DNA of 11,461 nt, taken from the NCBI GenBank assembly GCA_016199905.1, contig JACQFU010000041.1, positions 1-11,461 on the forward strand. The letters are read 5' to 3'. Position numbers and translations under genes: made by a program. The notes beneath the pieces were generated by a model. It did not search any database and was not told where the DNA came from. It saw only the letters and a program-made list of their open reading frames with translations. This DNA comes from Candidatus Wallbacteria bacterium (GTDB lineage: Bacteria > Muiribacteriota > UBA6191 > JACPRK01). Positions 1 to 5,684 of this stretch are shown piece by piece (position 1 is the stretch's first letter; the number at the start of each line of letters is the position of its first letter).

Positions 1-867
1 GATCTTGCCGAGGGTGTAGGACATCGGGTGCTGCTCGCGGTAGGCCAGGAAGAAGCGGTTCGTCACGTTCGACTTCGGCGGCGCCACCTCGGTGACCTGG
101 CCGCTCGCGAGAGCGTCGACGACGGCGTGCCGCGGCAGGACGCCCATGCCCAGGCCGGCCTTTACCAGGGCGATGACGGCGGGGATGTGGTTGGCGACGT
201 GGCCGATGCGAATGTCGCCGGCTCGCTCGGGGTAGTTCACGTCGAGCCAGCGGCGCACCATGTAGTCGTTCTCCTCCACCACGACGAAGGGACGGCGAAA
301 CACGACGTCCGCGGCCCTCGGCGGGCGCCGCTTGCGGCCGGACCCGCCCGGCACGAGCAGGACGTACTCCTCCTGGAAGACCGGAAGATGCTTGAGGCTG
401 GCCCCGCCGGCTGCGATCCGGTCGAGCACGATGGCAAAGTCGACTTGCCGCTCCAGCAGCACCTTCCGCACGGCTTCATCGCGCCCGACGGTAATCCGGT
501 AGTCGACGCGCGGGTTCTGCTTGTGGAAGGCGATCAGCCGGGGCAGGAGCCAGGCGTCCGCAAGACCGGAGGGGCAGGCGCAGCGCACCGTTCCCTGGAT
601 GCTTTGCTTTAGGTTCGAGAGCGTTGTCTCCACGCCGGCGAGGCTCGTGAAGAGCCCCGAGCAGAACTCCTGCAGGTAGCGTCCGGCGTCGGTGAGTCCC
701 ACGACGCCGGGGTCGCGCCGGAATAGCGGAACGCCGAGAGTCCGCTCCAGGCCACGGATTTGATGGCTCACGGCAGGTTGGGTCACGAAGAGTTTCTTGG
801 CTGCTCGCGAAAAACTTCGGGTCTCGGCGACGGCCATGAAGTGGCGCAAGGCGGTCAACTCCAGCAC
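1..867 (-). CDS. LysR-type transcriptional regulator (C-terminus cut by window edge)
   Basis: This is a DNA-binding regulator that would act as a tetramer and respond to a small co-inducer. Reading from a GTG at 867 gives 289 residues open to the window edge, so only a short tail is missing for a family of about 300. Residues 1-60 form the classic winged helix-turn-helix: LTALRHFMAVAE, then SFSRAAKKLFVTQPAVSHQI, LERTLGVPLFRR and LTDAGRYL. From about residue 88 onward it matches the periplasmic-binding-like effector domain (GTVRCACP, a DFAIVLDR segment, a VKAGLGMGVLPRHAV segment). The GTG is chosen because GGAGG lies 6 bases upstream and an in-frame TAA sits just beyond; the ATG at 880 opens a different, non-coding frame. 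It is divergent from the small exported gene at 996. The inverted repeats between the two are probably its own binding site. The effector is not deducible. Confidence 0.93.
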   Translation of the reverse strand, partial: MLELTALRHFMAVAETRSFSRAAKKLFVTQPAVSHQIRGLERTLGVPLFRRDPGVVGLTDAGRYLQEFCSGLFTSLAGVETTLSNLKQSIQGTVRCACPSGLADAWLLPRLIAFHKQNPRVDYRITVGRDEAVRKVLLERQVDFAIVLDRIAAGGASLKHLPVFQEEYVLLVPGGSGRKRRPPRAADVVFRRPFVVVEENDYMVRRWLDVNYPERAGDIRIGHVANHIPAVIALVKAGLGMGVLPRHAVVDALASGQVTEVAPPKSNVTNRFFLAYREQHPMSYTLGKI

Positions 868-883
868 GGAAGGCCTCCATTAG

Positions 884-916
884 TTGAATTCATAGCTTGT
901 ATTCAAATTATGAATT
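884..916. promoter_or_regulatory. Overlapping inverted repeats, probable LysR operator
   Basis: Two perfect dyads overlap here. TTGAAT (884-889) and ATTCAA (901-906) are separated by exactly 11 bases, giving the T-N11-A geometry of LysR boxes. AATTCATA (887-894) and TATGAATT (909-916) are separated by 14. The half-site ATTCA/TGAAT therefore occurs four times. The site lies between the divergent lysR gene and the small exported gene and touches the -35 region of the latter. That placement suits activation of the small gene and autoregulation of the regulator. Binding itself is inferred. Confidence 0.65.
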
Positions 917-944
917 TTACTACGAGCCGTCGGCCCAATATAAT
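916..944 (+). promoter_or_regulatory. Sigma70-type promoter of the small exported gene
   Basis: A perfect -10 box TATAAT lies at 939-944. At 17 bases upstream is TTTACT (916-921), a 4-of-6 match to TTGACA. Transcription should start near 950-952, giving a leader of about 45 bases before the ATG at 996. The weak -35 directly abuts the inverted repeat, as expected for an activator-dependent promoter. Confidence 0.65.
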
Positions 945-995
945 AGCGGGCAAATCAATCAAGTCCTGCCAAATCCTGAAAGAGGAGCCCAAAAA

Positions 996-1409
996 ATGTT
1001 CAACATCCGCAAGCTTCTGACAATCGGTGCTCTCGCCCTCACGCTGTCTGCCTCGGTCTTCGCCCGGACGACCGCCGAGTTCCCGTATCGCGAGATCGAG
1101 AACTGGCGCCACGAGGGGATGACGTTCGTCATCCGCGACGCCCAGGGCCACATCGTCCAGCACGCCAAGGGCTACCTGGAGAAGTGGAAGAGCGAGCAGC
1201 AGCAGATCTGGGTCGTTCGCGACTCCGAGGGCCGCTTCCTCACCTACATGCACGGCCAGATCGAGCGCTGGAGCGATGGGTCGATGCGCCTGGTGCTGCG
1301 CAACAAGGACGGCAAGTTCGTGGCCGTCGGTTCGGTCTGCTTCCTCAACGGAAAGGCCGTTCTGATGTCGCTCGAGATGGTCGATCAGACCCTCGACCGA
1401 GCTGCCTGA
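996..1409 (+). CDS. Small exported protein with three tandem ~28-residue repeats, function unknown
   Basis: I do not recognise a family. The 137-residue product starts with a signal peptide (MFNIRKLLTIGALALTLSAS, probable cleavage after VFA, residue 23). The mature part is almost entirely three imperfect repeats. Trp37, Trp64 and Trp92 are 27-28 apart, and each is followed by a beta-rich unit with V-x-R-D/N-x-x-G (Gly51, Gly79, Gly106) and a later Gly (59, 87, 112). The pattern suggests stacked beta-hairpins exposed outside the inner membrane. The ATG at 996 is preferred over the in-frame ATG at 897, which lies inside the operator. AGAGGAG (981-987) stands 8 bases before it and the promoter maps between them. 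It is probably controlled by the divergent LysR protein and ends at the terminator at 1437. One cysteine (115) is present in the mature protein. Confidence 0.85.
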   Translation: MFNIRKLLTIGALALTLSASVFARTTAEFPYREIENWRHEGMTFVIRDAQGHIVQHAKGYLEKWKSEQQQIWVVRDSEGRFLTYMHGQIERWSDGSMRLVLRNKDGKFVAVGSVCFLNGKAVLMSLEMVDQTLDRAA

Positions 1410-1436
1410 GCCGCAGCCGGCTGTCGGAAGCTCCGG

Positions 1437-1478
1437 ACCGCCCGCGACGCCGAAAGGCACCGCGGGCGGTTTCTGTTT
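1437..1478 (+). terminator. Intrinsic terminator after the small exported gene
   Basis: A 10-bp perfect stem, ACCGCCCGCG (1437-1446) with CGCGGGCGGT (1461-1470), encloses a short inner stem GCC/GGC capped by a GAAA tetraloop (1449-1458). It is followed by the T-rich tract TTCTGTTT (1471-1478). It lies 28 bases past the stop codon at 1409 and separates this gene from the TPR gene. Confidence 0.85.
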
Positions 1479-1554
1479 GGGGGGAGGGACCAATGGGCGC
1501 GAACAGCGGGGGACTGACGGGTGGCCCGTGCGTGCTTCCACGGCGGCCCCCCGA

Positions 1555-1582
1555 TTGACGTTCTCCCTCCCATCCTTATACT
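1555..1582 (+). promoter_or_regulatory. Promoter of the TPR-protein gene, nearly leaderless
   Basis: TTGACG (1555-1560) and TATACT (1577-1582) are separated by 16 bases and each differs from consensus at one position. The expected start at 1588-1590 is only 2-4 bases before the ATG at 1592, and no Shine-Dalgarno sequence is present. The transcript should therefore be leaderless or nearly so. Confidence 0.65.
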
Positions 1583-1591
1583 CATGCGGTC

Positions 1592-2683
1592 ATGCGCGAA
1601 ACTTCGAGAAACCTCCGCCGGTCCCTCGCCCCGCTGCTGGCGCTCGTCGCAGCCTCCGCCGTCCTCGCCGCTTCCGCCGCCTTCGACAAGGGCGTCGCCG
1701 ACGGCCAGAAGTTCGGCAACGAAGCCGGCGCCGCCAAGGGCGCCATCGACGGCAAGGCCGCCGCCGATCGTGACGGATTCGCCAAGGGCATGGAGGACGA
1801 GCGCACCAATCAGCCTCCTCCGGGCGGACAGCCTCCCGCTCCTCCGACCACGAGCGCCGTCAAGGCCTCCGAGTTGGCCGATCCCGAAACCTCCGAACGA
1901 CTCGGGCAAGCAGCTCTCAACCGCTATCCGGACCTGATGCCGCGCGCGTCCAGCCTGGCCACGACCGGGGCCGGCACGGCCGACAACAACCAGGACGGCA
2001 TCGAGTACACGAAGGGCTTCGCCGCCGGCCTCGCTGTCGGGTTCGCGCAGGTTTACGCCCCGGCTCGCTTGCAGGCCTACCAGGACGCCTATCCCGCTGC
2101 CTATGCGAAGGGCCGGGCCGAGTACCGCCGGCTCTATCGCCGACCCGACGGCTCCATCCTCGACCCCAAGGCGCAGTTCGAGCTGGGCCGGCAGGCGCTG
2201 CTCCTCAACCGCTACGACGAGGCGATCGAACGCTTCGATATCACCATCGCCGCCGAGGGCGCCGGCGACGTCATCCCGGGAGCGCTCTACTTCAAGTCCA
2301 AGGCGTACTACGATTGGGGCAAGCCGAAGGAAGCGCTCCAGACCGTCGTGAAGCTCCTCACCGGCTATGCGGCCTCCGACTATGCCGACGACGGTTACTT
2401 CCTGGCCGGCGCCGCCTACGAGAGGACGCCTGCCGAGGGTTTCGGCGGCTACTTCGGCCAGAAGCGCTTTCCCCAGGCCCGGGACGCCTATCGCACGCTG
2501 ACCATCAAGTACCCGCAGTCGCCGATCCTCGGTGACGCGTTCTTCCGCCTCGGCTACACCAGCGAGAAGGTCGGCGACAAACCCGCCGCCATCGCCGCGT
2601 ACCGCACCGTCGTCGAGAAGTTCCCCGACAACGCCCACGCGGCCGACGCCAAGGCTCGCCTCGCCCGTCTCGAGCATCGCTAG
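1592..2683 (+). CDS. Exported protein with GX3 glycine tract and C-terminal TPR-like repeats
   Basis: The 363-residue product has a signal peptide (charged RETSRNLRR, then a hydrophobic stretch, probable cleavage near Ala28-Ala30), so it should act in the periplasm or cell envelope. From residue 34 to 66 glycine recurs every fourth position (34, 38, 42, 46, 50, 54, 62, 66; Ala at 58), resembling the GX3 repeats of Yae1-like or glycine-zipper helices. A Pro-rich linker (75-87) follows, then a second short GX3 patch (142, 146, 150). Residues 193-360 contain TPR-like helix pairs: AQFELGRQALLLNRYDEAIE, ALYFKSKAYYDWGKPKEALQ, DAFFRLGYTSEKVGDKPAAI and a final AYRTVVEKFPDNAHA unit. That C-terminal style (outer-membrane or Tol-Pal associated TPR proteins) suggests a scaffold, but the partner is unknown. 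It has its own promoter and no ribosome binding site. Confidence 0.88.
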   Translation: MRETSRNLRRSLAPLLALVAASAVLAASAAFDKGVADGQKFGNEAGAAKGAIDGKAAADRDGFAKGMEDERTNQPPPGGQPPAPPTTSAVKASELADPETSERLGQAALNRYPDLMPRASSLATTGAGTADNNQDGIEYTKGFAAGLAVGFAQVYAPARLQAYQDAYPAAYAKGRAEYRRLYRRPDGSILDPKAQFELGRQALLLNRYDEAIERFDITIAAEGAGDVIPGALYFKSKAYYDWGKPKEALQTVVKLLTGYAASDYADDGYFLAGAAYERTPAEGFGGYFGQKRFPQARDAYRTLTIKYPQSPILGDAFFRLGYTSEKVGDKPAAIAAYRTVVEKFPDNAHAADAKARLARLEHR

Positions 2684-2695
2684 GCTGCGCCGAAC

Positions 2696-2890
2696 ATGCG
2701 CGGGCCGCGAGAGTCCAGGCCGTCGCGATTGAGTGTGATGGGCTGGCTTGCGCTCGCACTCGGGGCGGCGCTTTTCCTGGCGGGTTGCGCACCCGACGCC
2801 GCGATTGTCGTGCGCGTAGCGAAAGACGGCGCTTGCCACGTGCTGCTCGTGCCGGTGGGCGACTTCCGCCCATCATTGGCCCGACGCTGA
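2696..2890 (+). CDS. Very short lipoprotein-like ORF, possibly a remnant
   Basis: This 64-residue ORF begins 12 bases after the TPR gene. Its N-terminus is basic (MRGPRESRPSRLSVM), followed by a hydrophobic segment and a lipobox LFLAGC, then Ala-Pro-Asp, so it could be a lipoprotein signal. The mature part would be only about 34 residues (starting CAPDAAIVVRVAKDGACHV). An internal ATG at 2738 is also possible. No ribosome binding site is visible for either start. Its last 18 bases overlap the 3' end of the convergent hepT gene. It may be the surviving 5' end of a longer lipoprotein gene truncated when the toxin-antitoxin module arrived; that is inference. It could also be non-coding. Confidence 0.4.
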   Translation: MRGPRESRPSRLSVMGWLALALGAALFLAGCAPDAAIVVRVAKDGACHVLLVPVGDFRPSLARR

Positions 2891-3223
2891 AGCAAGAATG
2901 GTCGCTAGCGTGCGTGCGAATGCCGGCAACTCCGCCTGCAGGATGTTCCATACAATCTCCAGGTCGGCTCCGAAGTCGTCATGCACGATTCGATGGCGCA
3001 GGCCAATGATCTTGCGCCAATCGATCTCCGAGTGCAGCGCGTGGAACTCGGCCGGCAGCCGGTTTGCTGCTTCTCCGATGATCTCCAGGTTTCGCACTAC
3101 GGCATCCGCCGTTTTTTCGTCGTCGAGGAATGCCTGCCTTTGCAGGCCTGTGGTGTATCGACCGATTTTCTCGATGGCCTCCTGGATGTCTTCCAGCAGG
3201 ATCGGCACGGGGCGGCTAGACAT
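2873..3223 (-). CDS. hepT: HepT-like HEPN ribonuclease toxin (DUF86), acceptor Tyr replaced
   Basis: The 116-residue product matches the HepT/DUF86 family of HEPN RNases in length and pattern: LLEDIQEAIEKI near the N-terminus, then AVVRNLEIIGEAANRLP (41-57), then WRKIIGLRHRIVHDDFG (69-85). HEPN toxins cleave RNA through an R-X4-H-X-Y motif. Here Arg76 and His81 are present, but the expected Tyr is Asp83. In studied type VII pairs that tyrosine is the residue AMPylated by the MNT antitoxin, so this copy may be inactive, modified elsewhere or controlled by binding alone. Its ATG lies inside the end of the upstream nucleotidyltransferase gene (8-base overlap, 3216-3223), implying translational coupling. 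It converges on the short lipoprotein-like ORF and overlaps its end by 18 bases. Confidence 0.9.
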   Translation of the reverse strand: MSSRPVPILLEDIQEAIEKIGRYTTGLQRQAFLDDEKTADAVVRNLEIIGEAANRLPAEFHALHSEIDWRKIIGLRHRIVHDDFGADLEIVWNILQAELPAFARTLATILASASGQ

Positions 3224-3506
3224 CGATCAATTCGGGCTCCAGGAGCTTCCAGCTCCTAGAGCTGATACTTCGCCGGGACACCAAATCCACTCGAATACCG
3301 AGCGCTCGCTCGAGACTCTCAGCCAGCGTCACCAACTCGAGCCCGATCGCCGGGTCCACTTCCACGAGCAAATCGAGGTCGCTGGTCTCGTGCTGCTCAC
3401 CTCGGGCCCACGAACCGAAGACGGCTAGCCGTTGGACCAAGAAACGACGCTTCAGCTCGGGCTTGAGCTCGGACAGAGTGTGCAAGATTTCTTCGCGTCT
3501 GTTCAC
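3216..3506 (-). CDS. mntA: MntA-like minimal nucleotidyltransferase antitoxin
   Basis: The 96-residue product is a minimal nucleotidyltransferase. The catalytic GSX10DXD motif is intact (Gly31-Ser32, Asp43, Asp45), and a third Asp at position 74 in RVDLV completes the metal-binding triad. In the type VII toxin-antitoxin family it transfers AMP from ATP to the HEPN toxin and so silences it. The GTG at 3506 is chosen because GGAGGT (3513-3518) stands 6 bases upstream; the frame is open much further upstream, but that part is non-coding shadow of the neighbouring gene. It is followed directly by hepT with an 8-base overlap. The 89-base gap to the upstream exported gene has a possible -10 box (TATACT on the minus strand, 3566-3571) without a convincing -35. 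Confidence 0.9.
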   Translation of the reverse strand: MNRREEILHTLSELKPELKRRFLVQRLAVFGSWARGEQHETSDLDLLVEVDPAIGLELVTLAESLERALGIRVDLVSRRSISSRSWKLLEPELIDV

Positions 3507-3518
3507 GATCCGACCTCC
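3507..3518 (-). promoter_or_regulatory. Shine-Dalgarno fixing the mntA GTG start
   Basis: On the minus strand GGAGGT (3513-3518) is followed by 6 bases and then the GTG at 3506. This decides the start, because the reading frame stays open upstream into the neighbouring gene and otherwise gives a misleading 384-residue ORF. Confidence 0.7.
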
Positions 3519-3595
3519 GCTCCTGGGGCCACCCGCCTGCTTGTCTTCACTCCCGGTCGCTGGACAGTATAGCCGCCGCCTGGTCCCTGCCTGTC

Positions 3596-4348
3596 CTACT
3601 TCATCAATTGGTCCGTAAAGAGCACGCTGGCGCCTCGGTTCGTCAGGGCCTCGGCCTCTTTGTCGCGGCGATCGACGAAATCGATCGCGGGAGGCAACAG
3701 CACCACGTCGGCGCGCTGGCTCGCGTCTCGCGCGATTCGGCCACCGGCGCGCTCGACGGCACCTGCGAGCGCGCCCCGCTCTCGCCGAGGAACAGACGTG
3801 CCGATGAGCACGGTCCGCCCCCGCAGTTCGGCGGGCGTGACGATGGAGGGACAGTGCGGAGAGCGCGCCAGGTCGGGCTCGAAGAGGAATTGGCCCGTGC
3901 CCGGCTCGTAGTCGTAGTGCGCTCTCGGCAACGACAGCAGCTCGTAGCGTTCGCGCGGCCCGGGTCCCGGCATCTCGTCCCGCACGCCCAAAGCGGAGCC
4001 AATCGCGCGTTCGACTCCCCCGTCCTGCCAGACGACGTGATACCAACGCAGCTCGCGCGCGGGAGTCGTGCCGAGATCCTCCCGGAACGGCTGGGCGTGC
4101 AAGCCACAGTGGCCGGGATCGACCACGTAGCGAACTTCCACGGGAGTGCCGCCGTGGCGTGCCGAGACTCCGCGCGCCACCAGCACCAGCCGAGGCACCT
4201 CGCCTACCAGCTCGATCGCGGCCGTCACCGAGCGCACCAGCGCCATCTCCTGCGCAGCCCGCGCGCTCCCCGTGGTCAGGCACGCCAGCCAGCCCGCCAG
4301 CGCCGCCGTCACCATTCGCCTCGTTCCCCACTGTTTCGCCACAACCAT
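3596..4348 (-). CDS. Exported protein with BRCT-like C-terminal domain, function unknown
   Basis: The 250-residue product has a signal peptide (QWGTRR, then a hydrophobic segment, cleavage probably after SARA, near residue 31). Residues 35-170 match nothing I recognise; they hold a VVDPGHCGLH segment (75-84) and a second cysteine at 166 that could pair with Cys81. Residues 174-249 read like a BRCT fold: LRGRTVLIGT (beta 1), RRERGALAGAVERAGGRI with the hallmark GG (202-203), ADVVLLPP (beta 3), then KEAEALTNRGASVLFTDQLM, matching the closing helix-strand of ligase-type BRCT domains. BRCT domains normally act in DNA-repair complexes in the cytoplasm, so an exported one is odd. The ATG at 4348 has GGAGGAG (4353-4359) just upstream. 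The gene is divergent from pgk and lies upstream of mntA-hepT on the same strand. The BRCT call is by eye. Confidence 0.7.
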   Translation of the reverse strand: MVVAKQWGTRRMVTAALAGWLACLTTGSARAAQEMALVRSVTAAIELVGEVPRLVLVARGVSARHGGTPVEVRYVVDPGHCGLHAQPFREDLGTTPARELRWYHVVWQDGGVERAIGSALGVRDEMPGPGPRERYELLSLPRAHYDYEPGTGQFLFEPDLARSPHCPSIVTPAELRGRTVLIGTSVPRRERGALAGAVERAGGRIARDASQRADVVLLPPAIDFVDRRDKEAEALTNRGASVLFTDQLMK

Positions 4349-4414
4349 CTCGCTCCTCCGATCCGTCCACCGGCCGGTGCGGCCGGGATGGCGCAGGAGG
4401 ATAGCCGCCGCCGG

Positions 4415-4451
4415 GCTGAAACGGCGCTGAAACCCGCTGAAATGCGCTGAA
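4415..4451 (+). repeat. Four helically phased GCTGAA direct repeats upstream of pgk
   Basis: GCTGAA occurs at 4415-4420, 4426-4431, 4436-4441 and 4446-4451, that is at 11, 10 and 10-base steps; three copies are followed by A. One helical turn per copy puts them on the same DNA face. The last copy covers the position of the pgk -35 box, which otherwise matches consensus poorly. The layout resembles tandem response-regulator sites such as Pho boxes, although the sequence differs. The array could also serve the divergent gene at 4348. Confidence 0.6.
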
Positions 4452-4470
4452 CCCCGTGCGATCGCCGTGC

Positions 4471-4476
4471 TAGGAT
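4471..4476 (+). promoter_or_regulatory. -10 box of pgk, implying a leaderless mRNA
   Basis: TAGGAT lies 6 bases before the ATG at 4483, so transcription is expected to begin at or within a base of the start codon. No Shine-Dalgarno sequence is present. The -35 position (about 4448-4453) is poor and is occupied by the last GCTGAA repeat. Confidence 0.5.
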
Positions 4477-4482
4477 GGCGGC

Positions 4483-5664
4483 ATGCGCAAGATGACCCTC
4501 CGCGACCTCGATCCGCGAGGAAAGCGCGTGCTGGTCCGCGTTGACTACAACGTCCCGCTCGACAAGCAGGGAAAGATCACCGACGACGCCCGCATTCGGG
4601 GCTCCTTGCCCACGTTGAATTTCCTGCTGGAGCGGGAGTGCTCCATCGTCTTGATGAGCCACCTGGGCCGTCCCAAAGGGAAGCCCGAGCCGAAGTACTC
4701 CCTCAAGCCCGCGGCCGAGCGGCTCTCGGAGTTGCTCTCCCGGCCGGTCGAGTTGGCCGCGACGGTGGTCGGGCCCGACGTCGAGGAGCAGGCCAGCTGG
4801 CTCACCGCGGGCCAGCTCCTGATGCTCGAGAATCTCCGCTTCCATCCAGGGGAAGAGGCCAACGACGACGCCTTGGCCAAGCAACTGGCGGGCCTGGCGG
4901 AGATCTATGTGAACGACGCGTTCGGCGCCGCTCATCGGGCCCACGCCTCCACAGCTGCCGTTGCTCGGCATCTGCCCGCGGTCGCCGGTTTCCTGATGGA
5001 GAAAGAGATCGACTATCTCTCCCGCGTCACCGAGAAACCCGAACGCCCCTTCGTCGCCATCCTCGGCGGCGCCAAGGTGAGCGACAAGATCGGCGTCATC
5101 GACAACCTCGGCAAGGTCGCCGACAAGCTGCTCATCGGCGGCGCGATGGCCTTCACCTTCTTCAAGGCCCAAGGCGCCGAGGTCGGCGATTCGCTGCTGG
5201 AAGCCGACAAGGTGGCCCAGGCCGGCGTGCTGCTCGAGCGCTTCGGCGACAAGCTGGTCCTGCCGGTCGACATCGTGATCGCCGCCGAGCCCAAAGTCGG
5301 AGTAGCCGTAAGAACGGTTGCCTGGAACGCCATTCCGGCCGGCCAGAAGGGGCTCGACATCGGCCCCGAAACGGTGGCCCTTTTTTCAAAGGCCCTCGCA
5401 GGCGCCCGCACGGTCGTCTGGAACGGGCCAATGGGAGTTTTCGAGGTGCCCGAGTTCGCCGAAGGGACCCGGCAGGTCGCCCGCCTGGTGGCCGGTTCGG
5501 GCGGCACCACCGTCATCGGCGGCGGCGACTCCGCGGCGGCCATCGGCCAGCTCGGCTTCGCGGACCGCGTCTCCCACGTCTCCACCGGCGGCGGGGCCTC
5601 GCTCGAGTTCCTGGAGGGGCTCGAGCTTCCCGGCGTCGCAGCCTTGAACGACCGCAAGTCCTGA
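4483..5664 (+). CDS. pgk: Phosphoglycerate kinase
   Basis: Glycolytic and gluconeogenic enzyme converting 1,3-bisphosphoglycerate and ADP to 3-phosphoglycerate and ATP in the cytoplasm. The 393 residues equal the usual family length. All signature segments are present: RVDYNVPLD (19-27, with Tyr where Phe is usual), SHLGRPKG (59-66), ENLRF (116-120), NDAFGAAHRAHAS (144-156), GGAKVSDKI (195-203), WNGPMGVFE (313-321), GGGDS (346-350) and STGGGASLEFLEG (367-379). Arg119, Arg152 and Lys198 correspond to known substrate and nucleotide contacts. The ATG at 4483 is chosen; a second in-frame ATG lies three codons later. The enzyme stands alone without gap or tpi. Its promoter is unusual (leaderless, phased repeats). 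The next gene starts 20 bases after the stop and is probably co-transcribed. Confidence 0.98.
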   Translation: MRKMTLRDLDPRGKRVLVRVDYNVPLDKQGKITDDARIRGSLPTLNFLLERECSIVLMSHLGRPKGKPEPKYSLKPAAERLSELLSRPVELAATVVGPDVEEQASWLTAGQLLMLENLRFHPGEEANDDALAKQLAGLAEIYVNDAFGAAHRAHASTAAVARHLPAVAGFLMEKEIDYLSRVTEKPERPFVAILGGAKVSDKIGVIDNLGKVADKLLIGGAMAFTFFKAQGAEVGDSLLEADKVAQAGVLLERFGDKLVLPVDIVIAAEPKVGVAVRTVAWNAIPAGQKGLDIGPETVALFSKALAGARTVVWNGPMGVFEVPEFAEGTRQVARLVAGSGGTTVIGGGDSAAAIGQLGFADRVSHVSTGGGASLEFLEGLELPGVAALNDRKS

Positions 5665-5684
5665 CCCCTTTCCCACGCTTCCCT

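Noticed and set aside
897..995. Earlier in-frame ATG at 897 for the small exported gene
   Set aside because: It lies inside the operator and upstream of the -10 box at 939-944, and it would bury the signal peptide. The ATG at 996 has a ribosome binding site.
1385..2839. 484-codon minus-strand open frame over the TPR gene
   Set aside because: Its composition is shadow-like, and it crosses the terminator and promoter of the plus-strand genes. The plus frame has a signal peptide and TPR pattern.
3507..4370. N-terminal extension of the mntA frame to 4370
   Set aside because: The residues upstream of the GTG at 3506 are Arg/Gly/Ala-rich shadow of the BRCT-like gene, and a strong Shine-Dalgarno fixes the start at 3506.
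4638..5684. Upstream extension of the 159-residue gene through pgk
   Set aside because: It is an out-of-frame translation of phosphoglycerate kinase, Arg-rich and without motifs; real coding begins at the ATG at 5685.
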